This document shows positions 28,606 through 37,363 of a stretch of DNA of 64,000 nt, piece by piece; positions within the stretch are counted from its first letter, which is position 1; each line of letters starts with the position of its first letter. The position numbers and the translations under genes were made by a program. The stretch is from NCBI GenBank assembly GCA_046331425.1, contig JAXLQU010000018.1, positions 1 through 64,000 on the forward strand, written 5' to 3'. The DNA is from JANNUT01 sp046331425. Its GTDB lineage: Bacteria > Acidobacteriota > Polarisedimenticolia > J045. The notes under the pieces were generated by a model, which worked only from the letters and a program-made list of their open reading frames with translations, searched no databases and was not told the origin of the DNA.

Positions 28606-28944
28606 ATGACACTCGAGATCAGAACGCATCAACTGGCTCTCCATCCGATTCTTCGCACCAAGATCGAGGAACGGATTCTGTGGTCGTTGGGACGCTTCGC
28701 CGATCGGACTGCCAAGGTATGCGTGAAACTCGCCGACATCAACGGGCCACGCGGCGGTGTCGACAAACATTGCCGGATCGAGGTGACGGTCCGAGGGCAG
28801 CGGCCTCTGACGGTAGAGGACTACGACGCCGAGATCCTGCCCGTCGTGGGCAAGGCTACCGAGCGGTTACGCCGCGCGTTGGCCCGCGCGTTTCAACGGA
28901 CGAGAGTGTTTCGACGCTCTTGGATGTCGGACCGGAAGGACTGA
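28606..28944 (+). CDS. HPF/RaiA-family ribosome-associated protein
   Basis: 112 residues from the ATG at 28606, which follows GGGAGG; longer upstream in-frame starts have no such site. The fold pattern matches the sigma-54 modulation/S30AE family: an N-terminal strand MTLEIRTHQLALHP, helix LRTKIEERILWSLGRFADR, strand VCVKLADING and a basic C-terminal helix ERLRRALARAFQRTRV. It has no long C-terminal dimerisation domain, so it is of the short type. Such proteins bind the 30S subunit and inhibit translation in stress or stationary phase. Confidence 0.72.
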   Translation: MTLEIRTHQLALHPILRTKIEERILWSLGRFADRTAKVCVKLADINGPRGGVDKHCRIEVTVRGQRPLTVEDYDAEILPVVGKATERLRRALARAFQRTRVFRRSWMSDRKD

Positions 28945-29040
28945 TCAACGCGCTCCCTAGTTCTTGAACCGTTACCGGACCGAGCGGCGAGCCAGGCTGG
29001 TAACGCTGCACTGCAACCACAAAGGTAGGTAGAGATCGCA

Positions 29041-29997
29041 ATGGAAATTGTTTCGATCGGTAGTTTTTGGATGTACGCCGGGTTCGTCGCGTTCGTGCTG
29101 GTGATGCTGGCACTGGACCTGGGCGTCTTTCACCGCAAGGCACACGAGGTGCGCTTTCGCGAGGCGCTGAGTTGGAGTGTGGTGTGGGTTGTGCTTGCGA
29201 TGGTTTTCAATGCCGGCGTGTGGGCACTCTATGGCCAGCAGAAGGGGCTGGAGTTTCTCACCGGCTACCTGATCGAGAAGTCGCTTGCGGTCGACAACAT
29301 CTTCGTGTTCGTCGTGCTGTTTTCTACCTTTGCGGTCCCACCTCAGCTTCAACACCGTGTCTTGTTCTGGGGAATCCTCGGCGCCCTGTTGATGCGCGCC
29401 GCGTTTATCGCTGCGGGTGCGGCGCTGCTCGGAAGTTTCCACTGGTTGATCTACGTGTTCGGAGCGTTGCTCATCATCACCGGCGCGAAACTGCTGCTGA
29501 AGCCCGACGTGCATGTCGATCCGACGCGCAACCCCCTGTATCGACTGTTTCAGAAGCTCGTCCCGTCAACGCCTGACTACCGCGGCCAATCGTTCCTCGT
29601 GAGAGAAGGCGGTCGCTGGTTGGCAACGCCGCTTCTGGCGGTGCTGGTTGCGATCGAGGCAACCGACTTGGTGTTTGCGGTCGACTCGATTCCGGCGATC
29701 TTCGCGGTGACGCGTGACCCTTTCATCGTGTTCACCTCCAATATCTTCGCGATTCTCGGCCTGCGGGCGATGTACTTCATGTTGGCCGGCGTCATCGATC
29801 GGTTCGTCTATCTGCGGCTCGGGTTGGCGTCGGTGCTGATGTTCGTCGGCGCCAAGATGACCCTCGCAGGAGTCGTGAAGGTGCCCACGGCGATCTCGCT
29901 GGCAGTGATCGCGCTGCTCCTGGGCGGATCGGTGGTGGCATCCCTGCTCAAACGCCCCTCGGCGACGATTCCGAAAGGACTCGCTGCCCCCGAATGA
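29041..29997 (+). CDS. TerC-family integral membrane protein
   Basis: 318 residues with about nine transmembrane helices. Family landmarks are LALDLGVFHRKAHEVRFREAL, EKSLAVDNIFVFVVLF and AIEATDLVFAVDSIPAIFAVT, whose buried acidic residues are conserved in the Alx/TerC group. E. coli Alx and relatives are linked to Mn2+ export and pH response; TerC to tellurite resistance. A GGTAGGTAGAG stretch precedes the ATG. I looked for a yybP-ykoY riboswitch upstream and did not see one in the 96-base gap. Confidence 0.92.
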   Translation: MEIVSIGSFWMYAGFVAFVLVMLALDLGVFHRKAHEVRFREALSWSVVWVVLAMVFNAGVWALYGQQKGLEFLTGYLIEKSLAVDNIFVFVVLFSTFAVPPQLQHRVLFWGILGALLMRAAFIAAGAALLGSFHWLIYVFGALLIITGAKLLLKPDVHVDPTRNPLYRLFQKLVPSTPDYRGQSFLVREGGRWLATPLLAVLVAIEATDLVFAVDSIPAIFAVTRDPFIVFTSNIFAILGLRAMYFMLAGVIDRFVYLRLGLASVLMFVGAKMTLAGVVKVPTAISLAVIALLLGGSVVASLLKRPSATIPKGLAAPE

Positions 29998-30057
29998 CCG
30001 ATCGGAGCGATCGTCGCGGTTGCGCCCTACGCGGCGGTCGCAGAACATCAGCGCTCG

Positions 30058-31437
30058 ATGACCGTCTCGTGGCGACTAGTGTGGCTGATACCTCTCGTGG
30101 GGCTTGTGCTGGGGGCCATACCGGGCCGGTCGCCCAAGCCAGTCCTGCCCGATGTGGTCGTGATCAGCATCGACACGTTGCGCGCCGATCGTTGCTCGCT
30201 TTACGGCTCGCCGCGCACCACGACGCCGTTTCTCCAGGAGTTGGCCAAACGTGCGGTGGTGTTCGAAACCGCGTACCCGACTTCCTCGTGGACACCGCCG
30301 TCGATGGCGTCGCTCTTCACCGGCCTGCCGCCACGCGCCCACGGCGTGGTCAAAGGCACGATTCGCGACGGCAAAGCATTCAACCAAGAGCTGCTCGACA
30401 ACGGCTTCACCACGTTCGCCGAGGCGTTTCTTGCGGCCGGGTATCAAACCGTCGGTATCTCCAGCAATGCGCACCTGGCCAAGCGCACCGGTTTCGCTCA
30501 GGGCTTTGAAACGTTCCGTGAGTTGCCGTGGCAGGACGCCAGCGCGATCGGCATCGCGGCGCGAGAGTTGGTCGCGGCGCGCAAGCCTGGCAAACCGCTG
30601 CTGTTGTGGCTGCACTATTTCGACCCGCACAACCCGTATCGTGCGCATGAGCGATGGATCGGAGCCGCAAGCAGCGATCGGGTCGAAGTGGATGCACAGC
30701 TACTCGAGCGCTTCGCCGGAGCAGACCAGCGGGATTTGCTGCAAGCAGCGCGCGAATCGACCGACCGGGTGCGAATGAAGGAAGCGCTCTTTGCGCTGTA
30801 CGACAGCGAGATCGCTTACGTCGACAGCGAGTTGCGCACGCTCTTCCGAGAGCTGCCGATCAAACCGGACGCACTTGTCGCCATCACGTCCGACCACGGC
30901 GAATCGATCATGGATCACGGGTGGATCGGTCACGGCAGATCGTTGTACGAGGCCGAGACGCGCGTGCCGTTGTTGATCCGACCGCCTGGTGGGACAACTG
31001 AAAGCCGCGTCTCGAGGCCGGTCAGCAACCTCGACCTTTTCGCAACGCTCGTCGAGCAAGCCGGTATTCCGCGTCCGCCGCAGCTCAAACGGCCGAGCCT
31101 TCTGACAGTACCTGCAACGCCACAGCCGGTGATGCTCGAACTCAATCGCGACACACTCGATCACGCGGCGGTGCGCGCCGGCCGCTACAAGCTCTACCGC
31201 CGATTCGCGCCGCGCCAAACCATCGAGTTGTTCGATATCGAAGCCGACCCCAGGGAGCAACGCAACCTTGCGGCCAGCGATCCTGCGACGCGAGCGAGGT
31301 TGGGGGATCTGTGGACGCAGTGGACCGAGGCGTGGCCACGATTCACCGCCGCGCAGAAGGTGACCGATCCGCAAGACCCCGAGTTGATCGAGCGCTTGCG
31401 ATCGTTGGGATATGTGGATGGCGGCGAAGAACAGTAG
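30058..31437 (+). CDS. Sulfatase-superfamily hydrolase with non-canonical active site
   Basis: 459 residues with an N-terminal hydrophobic anchor or signal (LVWLIPLVGLVLGAIPG). Alkaline-phosphatase-superfamily metal motifs are present: VVVISIDTLRADR, SDHGESIMDHGWIGHG and a C-terminal LFDIEADPREQRNLA. At the nucleophile, true sulfatases have C/S-x-P-x-R; here the sequence is SSWTPPSMASLFTG, so Thr (or Ser) would be the nucleophile and no formylglycine can form. It may be a phosphohydrolase or phosphotransferase rather than a sulfatase. The ribosome-binding site is weak, so the exact start is less certain. Confidence 0.83.
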   Translation: MTVSWRLVWLIPLVGLVLGAIPGRSPKPVLPDVVVISIDTLRADRCSLYGSPRTTTPFLQELAKRAVVFETAYPTSSWTPPSMASLFTGLPPRAHGVVKGTIRDGKAFNQELLDNGFTTFAEAFLAAGYQTVGISSNAHLAKRTGFAQGFETFRELPWQDASAIGIAARELVAARKPGKPLLLWLHYFDPHNPYRAHERWIGAASSDRVEVDAQLLERFAGADQRDLLQAARESTDRVRMKEALFALYDSEIAYVDSELRTLFRELPIKPDALVAITSDHGESIMDHGWIGHGRSLYEAETRVPLLIRPPGGTTESRVSRPVSNLDLFATLVEQAGIPRPPQLKRPSLLTVPATPQPVMLELNRDTLDHAAVRAGRYKLYRRFAPRQTIELFDIEADPREQRNLAASDPATRARLGDLWTQWTEAWPRFTAAQKVTDPQDPELIERLRSLGYVDGGEEQ

Positions 31438-31656
31438 TTGCCTCTTCGTGTTCTCTTCACTCGGAGGCGTGCCCGAGCAATTGGCAAAGTGTGCAAACGC
31501 CGGCTGACGTGCGGTTCTCTCGTCGTCATGCAAATCGTGCGCAAAACGGCTCGTAGATTGTCGAGAACGTAATCTCGACAACAACTGCCTTTCATCTCGA
31601 CCTGGTGAAATCGGCAGCGCATCGGCTGGATGCGCGAAGGTCGAGGAGCCTAGGTC

Positions 31657-33855
31657 ATGAGAGTCATCAAGCGGCAGCGCCGGTTGTTCTCGCAGTCGAT
31701 CGTCAGCGTCGTGCTTGCCATCGTTCTGACCACGGGAACGAGCTTGGCAGTAGGCCCCGGCACGTGGACCGAGACCGGACCGATGAGCAAGGTTCGGTAC
31801 GCCTTCACGCTCACGGCACTTGCTGGCAACAGGGCGGTGGCGATCGGTGGCCAAAGCCAAGAGCCGGTGCCGCACGGATACAAAATCACCTACCTGGCTA
31901 CCGCCGAGATCTACGACAAGGCGACGGGACTTTGGACCGCTGCCGGTTCGATGAGTCGTCCGCGACAAGATCATGTGGCCGTTGCGCTCTTGGATGGCCG
32001 CGTGCTGGTGCTTGGTGGAGTCGACGGCACGGCCGGCGCGCTGTTGTCCTCTGCCGAACTGTTCAACCCGTCCACGCGGACGTTCTCGCCAGCCCCACCG
32101 ATGAGCACCGGGCGCTACTTCTTCACGGCAACGCGTCTCAACAGCGGCAAGGTACTCGTGGCGGGCGGCTGCATCTCCTATGGCTGTGGATTAGGCACGA
32201 CATCGGCCGAACTGTACGACCCAATCACAAACAGTTGGTCGGCAACCGGCAGCATGGCGATGACACGCGCCGGGCAGACCGCCACGCTATTGCAGGATGG
32301 TCGTGTGCTGCTGGTCAGCGGCGATAGCTTCACCTGGGATTCAACCGAAATCTACGATCCTGCGACAGGCACGTGGTCGGACGGCGGCTGGCTCAATGTC
32401 GGTCGATCGGCGCAAGCAGCAGCGCTCCTTACGACAGGGCAAGTGCTGATCGCCGGCGGACTCGATCCCAACGGCGCGATCATCGCCGCATCGGAGACCG
32501 GCGATGCCTCGACCGCGACATGGACGCCTGTTCCCGACATGTTCGATCCACGCGAGTACCACGTGCTGTTGGCACTGAACAACGGGCGCGCACTCGTGAT
32601 CGGCGGTCAACGAGTTCAGGGGCATATGTTTGTCGATATCCCGCGTTGCGAGCTGTTCGACCCTGTGTCCGGCACATGGTCGCACACGGGAAGCATGGCG
32701 GTAGCGCGCGATGGTCACAATGGCGTTGTCCTCACCAATGGGGAAGTGTTGGTATCCGGTGGCGTCGACGGTGCGGCAGGCCTTTACACGGCCAGAGCGG
32801 AGCTCTATTCACCGGAGACGTTCCCCTCGAACTTCATAGAATCGTTCGATGGTTACAGCGAGTCTTCATCTCCGTTCGCCGGGGGATGGCACGCGGAGAT
32901 CGGAACGACCAACCGTGCGATGGCCTCGCCGGACTTCTGCATCAACGACATGAGTAACGTCACCAAGCTCAGCGCGATCAATGACCTTGGAGCGCTGTTC
33001 ACGTCGGGCCATCTGTTCATCGAGAACGACTTTCTTCCGACCGAGCCGGCCGGGTCGGGCCGCGGTGACGCGCTCATTTTCACCAACAAGTTCCTGCGCG
33101 CGAACAATGCGTCGAGCATCGATCTCAACGGCGCATCGGTATCCGTCGATTACTCCAACGGCGATGCAACCAATATCGGCCCCGCGCTCCAATTTGCGTT
33201 CCAACTCAGCTCGGGCTCGTGGTTTGCGTACGCAACCCCGATCCCCGGCAACACCACGCAAGCGGTGACTCACGCCGTCATGTCACCGGTACCGATCAAC
33301 AGCAGCTTCAGCTTCGTGCCGTTGATCGTCGACCCCACGGCGCCGGCCGGCGATGCACGATTGATTCCCAATCTCGCCGGCACGCGTACGCTGTCTTCCA
33401 CCGAACTCTCCAAGATCATCGCGGCCGGGATCTACTCCAACCCTGCACCGCAAGACATGTCGCCCACACGAATCGACAACTACCAGATCAGCAATTTCGC
33501 GATCGGCTGCAGGCCCGGTCTTTCGAGTGCGCTCGCGGTGACCTCGCTACCGGCCGGTGTTTCGCGGCTCACCTGGGGAATGGGCGCGCGCGGGAGCAGC
33601 TCCGATGTCGTGCGCGGTTCGCTCGAACTGCTGGCCTCGACACACGGCAACTTCGGGACCGCCGTCAACGACTGCTTGGCGAACAATCTGAGCGGGAACA
33701 CAGTCGATGATCCAATCGTCCCGACTCCTGCCGGTGGGTTTTTCTATCTGGTGCGAAGCGTTGGTTGCGACAACGGCAGCTACGACTCCGGCTCGGTCGG
33801 GCAGGAGGGATCGCGCGACGCAGGCGTCGCCGCCTCGATAGCGAGCTGCCCCTGA
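31657..33855 (+). CDS. Secreted Kelch-repeat protein
   Basis: 732 residues with an N-terminal signal peptide (VLAIVLTTGTSLA-VGPG). About six Kelch blades cover residues 30-395, with repeated units of the form GKVLVAGG, AELYDPxTxxWSxTGSM and RxGQTATLLxDGRVLLVSGG. A beta-rich region of about 200 residues follows (about 400-620). The last 110 residues resemble the C-terminal domain of the proteins at 19467 and 24650 (GGFFYLVRSVG, SASLASCP-like end). Kelch propellers bind proteins or glycans; the ligand is unknown. GAGGAG lies upstream of the ATG. Confidence 0.87.
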   Translation: MRVIKRQRRLFSQSIVSVVLAIVLTTGTSLAVGPGTWTETGPMSKVRYAFTLTALAGNRAVAIGGQSQEPVPHGYKITYLATAEIYDKATGLWTAAGSMSRPRQDHVAVALLDGRVLVLGGVDGTAGALLSSAELFNPSTRTFSPAPPMSTGRYFFTATRLNSGKVLVAGGCISYGCGLGTTSAELYDPITNSWSATGSMAMTRAGQTATLLQDGRVLLVSGDSFTWDSTEIYDPATGTWSDGGWLNVGRSAQAAALLTTGQVLIAGGLDPNGAIIAASETGDASTATWTPVPDMFDPREYHVLLALNNGRALVIGGQRVQGHMFVDIPRCELFDPVSGTWSHTGSMAVARDGHNGVVLTNGEVLVSGGVDGAAGLYTARAELYSPETFPSNFIESFDGYSESSSPFAGGWHAEIGTTNRAMASPDFCINDMSNVTKLSAINDLGALFTSGHLFIENDFLPTEPAGSGRGDALIFTNKFLRANNASSIDLNGASVSVDYSNGDATNIGPALQFAFQLSSGSWFAYATPIPGNTTQAVTHAVMSPVPINSSFSFVPLIVDPTAPAGDARLIPNLAGTRTLSSTELSKIIAAGIYSNPAPQDMSPTRIDNYQISNFAIGCRPGLSSALAVTSLPAGVSRLTWGMGARGSSSDVVRGSLELLASTHGNFGTAVNDCLANNLSGNTVDDPIVPTPAGGFFYLVRSVGCDNGSYDSGSVGQEGSRDAGVAASIASCP

Positions 33856-33905
33856 TAGAGACAGCCTGACAGACACCACGCCGGGTGATCACGACACCGG
33901 CTGGT

Positions 33906-34251
33906 CGAGTTGCGCAACGGATCATTCGCCAGCAAGTGCCGATCACGATCGGCAACTCGATTTTGCTATTTCTCATGGCAAGCGAGGGTGGCGTATCGCG
34001 CATCGATGGGGTGGTGTTCGTCCTGCCGTACTTGATCGTGGATGGATTCATCGTCTTGGTATGGGGCGCCGACCTGGTGGTCGATTCGGCGATCGTCTTC
34101 GCCCACGTGTTCGGTGTGAGTGAGCGAGTGATCGGGATCACGATTGTTGCCTGCCCCCATGTTCGTGCGTGCCGGCACCCTCGATCGCTGGGAAGGTCTG
34201 GTGTTTCTCGGGTACTACGTGGCCTCAGCCGCGTACCTGGTTTGCCGTTCC
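33906..34251 (+). pseudogene. Remnant of a CaCA-type sodium/calcium antiporter
   Basis: One frame keeps pieces typical of YrbG-type antiporters: IIRQQVPITIGNSILLFLMA, GGVSRIDGVVF, then after a gap LVWGADLVVDSAIVFAHVFG and VSERVIGITIVA. A second frame from about 34156 holds the usual C-terminal end, MFVRAGTLDRWEGLVFLGYY. The N-terminal half, the stretch between the two repeats and the conserved GTSLPE-type region are missing. Deletions and a frame change show a decayed gene. It explains most of the 545-base gap between the Kelch and malate synthase genes. Confidence 0.68.
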
Positions 34252-34400
34252 CGGCCGAAACGGTGCAGGCCAGGCCGTAACCGGCGACGGTCTGCAGGAT
34301 CTAACCGAGGTCAATGCTGCCCCATCGAGCTAACTAAAGCGGCAGTCGGTGCAGACTTTTTGGGTCAACATGACTACGTTCTACTGACCGGAGGTGAGGG

Positions 34401-36056
34401 GTGGCCGAGGCCGAACAGAGGGGCACCGATTCTTCGCTGCGCCGCGGTTTGCCGCTGGGCGTGACGCTGCTTGGGCAGTTCCCGACCGGAGCCGAGCGGG
34501 TCCTCACACCGGCGGCACTCGGCTTTGTGGCCGAGCTCTCGCGCCGTTTCGGGGCGCGGCGCGAAGAACTGTTGGCGCGACGCCACGCACTCCAACACCA
34601 ATGGGATTCGGGCTGGCGCCCGGACTTTCTCGCCGCGACGGCAGCAGTACGCGCCGCGGAGTGGAAAGTCGGGACACTGCCCGCCGATCTGCTCGATCGA
34701 CGTGTCGAGATCACGGGGCCTGTCGACCGAAAGATGATCATCAACGCGCTCAACTCCGGCGCGAATGTCTTCATGGCCGACTTCGAGGATTCGAATTCGC
34801 CCACGTTGGAAAACGTGATCCTCGGTCAAGTCAATCTGTTCGATGCGGTGCGGCGCACGATCCGCTATGTCGCGCCGGAAACTGGGAAGTCGTACGAACT
34901 CGGCAGCAATCCAGCGGTGCTGATGGTGCGGCCTCGCGGTTGGCATCTCGTCGAAAAGCACGTGCTGGTGGACGGGCTGCCGGTCTCGGCCTCGCTCGTG
35001 GACTTCGGGTTGTTTGCGTTTCACAACGCGCAGGAGACGATCGACCGAGGAAGCGGTCCTTACTTCTATCTGCCGAAACTCGAGAGCCACCTCGAAGCAC
35101 GGCTGTGGAACGACATCTTTCTGTTTACGCAAGAGCAGCTTGGCTTGCCGCGCGGGTCGATCAAAGCCACGGTCCTGATCGAAACACTTCCCGCCGCTTT
35201 CGAAATGGACGAGATACTGTACGAACTGCGCGAGCACTCGGCCGGCCTCAACTGCGGCCGGTGGGATTACATCTTCAGCTTCATCAAGAAGCAACGCGCC
35301 GATCGCACGGCGATCTTGCCCGACCGATCGCAGATCACAATGGATCGCGGCTTCCTGCGAGCCTATGTGCAGCTACTGATTCGCACCTGTCATCGTCGCG
35401 GCGTGCATGCGATGGGCGGCATGGCGGCGCAGATCCCGATCAAGGGCGACCCCGACGCCAACGCCGCGGCGCTGGAAAAGGTGAGCGCCGACAAGCGGCG
35501 CGAGGTTGCCGACGGCCACGATGGAACTTGGGTCGCACACCCCGGCCTGGTGCCTCTGGCGAAGGCGATCTTCGACCAAGAGATGAAGTCCCCGAATCAA
35601 ATCGACAAGCAGCGCGACGACGCGGCAATCGAAGCGCGAGACTTGCTGGCGATCCCCGCAGGGACGCGCACCGAAGCGGGGCTGCGTCACAGCGTAAGAG
35701 TTTCCGTCCAGTACTTGGAAGCGTGGTTGCGCGGCAACGGATGCGTGCCGCTGTACAACCTGATGGAAGATGCGGCGACTGCCGAGATCTCGCGCGCTCA
35801 AGTCTGGCAATGGCTCCATTACGGCGTTGCCTTGAGCGACGGTACCGCTATGACGCTGGCTTTCTTCAACCGCATTCTGGACGACGAGCTGTTGCAGATT
35901 CGAACCGAGGTCGGTGACGAGCGCTTCGCTTCGGGGAAGTTTCAGGCGGCACGAGACCTGTTTGCACAGCTCAGCACGGCCTCGGAGTTCAACGAGTTTC
36001 TTACCTTGCCGGCGTACGATCTGTTGATTCAACAGACGGGCCATTTGCCGCGGTAG
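34401..36056 (+). CDS. aceB: Malate synthase A
   Basis: 551 residues, a normal length for malate synthase A. Characteristic segments include ITGPVDRKMIINALNSGANV, FMADFEDSNSPT, AVLMVRPRGWHLVEKHV, SIKATVLIETLPAAFEMDEI, LNCGRWDYIFSFIK and GMAAQIPIKGDP. It condenses glyoxylate and acetyl-CoA to malate in the cytoplasm. The GTG start at 34401 follows GGAGGTGAG. It is the first gene of an aceB-aceA-aceK operon and lets the cell grow on acetate or fatty acids. Confidence 0.97.
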   Translation: MAEAEQRGTDSSLRRGLPLGVTLLGQFPTGAERVLTPAALGFVAELSRRFGARREELLARRHALQHQWDSGWRPDFLAATAAVRAAEWKVGTLPADLLDRRVEITGPVDRKMIINALNSGANVFMADFEDSNSPTLENVILGQVNLFDAVRRTIRYVAPETGKSYELGSNPAVLMVRPRGWHLVEKHVLVDGLPVSASLVDFGLFAFHNAQETIDRGSGPYFYLPKLESHLEARLWNDIFLFTQEQLGLPRGSIKATVLIETLPAAFEMDEILYELREHSAGLNCGRWDYIFSFIKKQRADRTAILPDRSQITMDRGFLRAYVQLLIRTCHRRGVHAMGGMAAQIPIKGDPDANAAALEKVSADKRREVADGHDGTWVAHPGLVPLAKAIFDQEMKSPNQIDKQRDDAAIEARDLLAIPAGTRTEAGLRHSVRVSVQYLEAWLRGNGCVPLYNLMEDAATAEISRAQVWQWLHYGVALSDGTAMTLAFFNRILDDELLQIRTEVGDERFASGKFQAARDLFAQLSTASEFNEFLTLPAYDLLIQQTGHLPR

Positions 36057-36085
36057 ATCCCGCGGTCAAGAGAGGCGACAACACC

Positions 36086-37363
36086 GTGAACGACGCATTC
36101 GCACCGACTCATCCTGATCCTCATCGCTGGGACGGCATCGTGCGCCCTTACACACGCGCACAGGTCGAGGCGCTGCAGGGGACCGTGCAGATCGAGCACA
36201 CCTTGGCGCAGTTGGGAGCGCGGCGATTGTGGGAGTTGATGAAACAGCGCCCGTATGTGCCCGCGCTTGGTGCGCTCACCGGAAACCAAGCGGTGCAAAT
36301 GGTGCGGGCCGGCCTCGAGGCTCTCTATCTTTCGGGTTGGCAGGTAGCGGCCGATGCCAACACGTCGGGACAGACCTATCCCGATCAGAGCCTTTACCCG
36401 GCGGACAGCGCGCCGAACTTGGTGCGCCGGCTCAACCTTGCGCTGCAACGCGCCGACCAAATCGAGCGCGCCGAGGGGAAGTCCGGCCATCATTGGTTCG
36501 CGCCGATCGTCGCCGATGCCGAGGCGGGGTTTGGTGGCCCGCTCAACGCCTTCGAACTGATGAAAGCGATGATCGAGGCCGGTGCGGCCGGTGTGCATTT
36601 CGAGGATCAACTCGCGTCCGAAAAGAAGTGTGGGCACATGGGCGGCAAGGTGCTGGTTCCGACCAGTCAGTTCGTGCGCACGCTGATCGCCGCGCGCCTG
36701 GCCGCCGACGTGATGGGTGTGCCGACGATCTTGATTGCGCGCACCGATGCCGACTCGGCGCAGTTGCTGCTTTCGGATGTGGATCCCAAGGACGAGCCGT
36801 TCATCATTCGGCAACGCACACCGGAAGGATTCTGGAAGCTCAAGGGCGGGCTGGAGTGTGCGATCGCACGAGCGCTTTCATACGCACCGTATGCCGATTT
36901 GATCTGGTGCGAAACGTCGACGCCCGACCTCAACCAAGCGAAGCGATTCGCCGACGCCGTGCATGCCAAGTTCCCAGGCAAGATGCTGGCCTACAACTGT
37001 TCCCCTAGCTTCAACTGGAAGAAGAACCTCGACGACGCCACGATCGCCAAGTTTCAATCCGAGTTGGGCGCCATGGGGTACAAGTTTCAGTTCGTCACAT
37101 TGGCCGGCTTTCACTCGCTCAACATGGCGACTTTCAGCTTGGCCGCTGACTATCGCGCGCGCGGCATGACCGCATACACGCAGCTGCAGCAAGCAGAATT
37201 TGCAGCCGAAGGTGCGGGTTACACCGCGACGCGCCATCAACGCGAGGTCGGCACCGGGTACTTCGATCTGGTGACAGAGGTTATCTCCGGCGGGCAGGCC
37301 TCGACGAAGGCGCTGGTCGGATCGACCGAAGACGCACAGTTTCAGGATGAGCATCACCCATGA
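36086..37363 (+). CDS. aceA: Isocitrate lyase
   Basis: 425 residues. Clear ICL motifs: WDGIVRPYTRAQVEAL, GWQVAADANTSGQTYPDQS, PIVADAEAGFGGPLN, VHFEDQLASEKKCGHMGGKV with catalytic Cys182, and YNCSPSFNWKK. It splits isocitrate to glyoxylate and succinate. The GTG start lies 29 bases after aceB with a GAGAGG-type site, and its end overlaps aceK by ATGA. Confidence 0.97.
   Translation: MNDAFAPTHPDPHRWDGIVRPYTRAQVEALQGTVQIEHTLAQLGARRLWELMKQRPYVPALGALTGNQAVQMVRAGLEALYLSGWQVAADANTSGQTYPDQSLYPADSAPNLVRRLNLALQRADQIERAEGKSGHHWFAPIVADAEAGFGGPLNAFELMKAMIEAGAAGVHFEDQLASEKKCGHMGGKVLVPTSQFVRTLIAARLAADVMGVPTILIARTDADSAQLLLSDVDPKDEPFIIRQRTPEGFWKLKGGLECAIARALSYAPYADLIWCETSTPDLNQAKRFADAVHAKFPGKMLAYNCSPSFNWKKNLDDATIAKFQSELGAMGYKFQFVTLAGFHSLNMATFSLAADYRARGMTAYTQLQQAEFAAEGAGYTATRHQREVGTGYFDLVTEVISGGQASTKALVGSTEDAQFQDEHHP

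Noticed and set aside
28945..29040. yybP-ykoY manganese riboswitch before the TerC gene
   Set aside because: The 96 bases do not show the conserved loop motifs of that riboswitch.
34394..35917. 507-residue open frame overlapping aceB
   Set aside because: Shadow of malate synthase in another frame; Arg/Ser-rich composition with no motifs.
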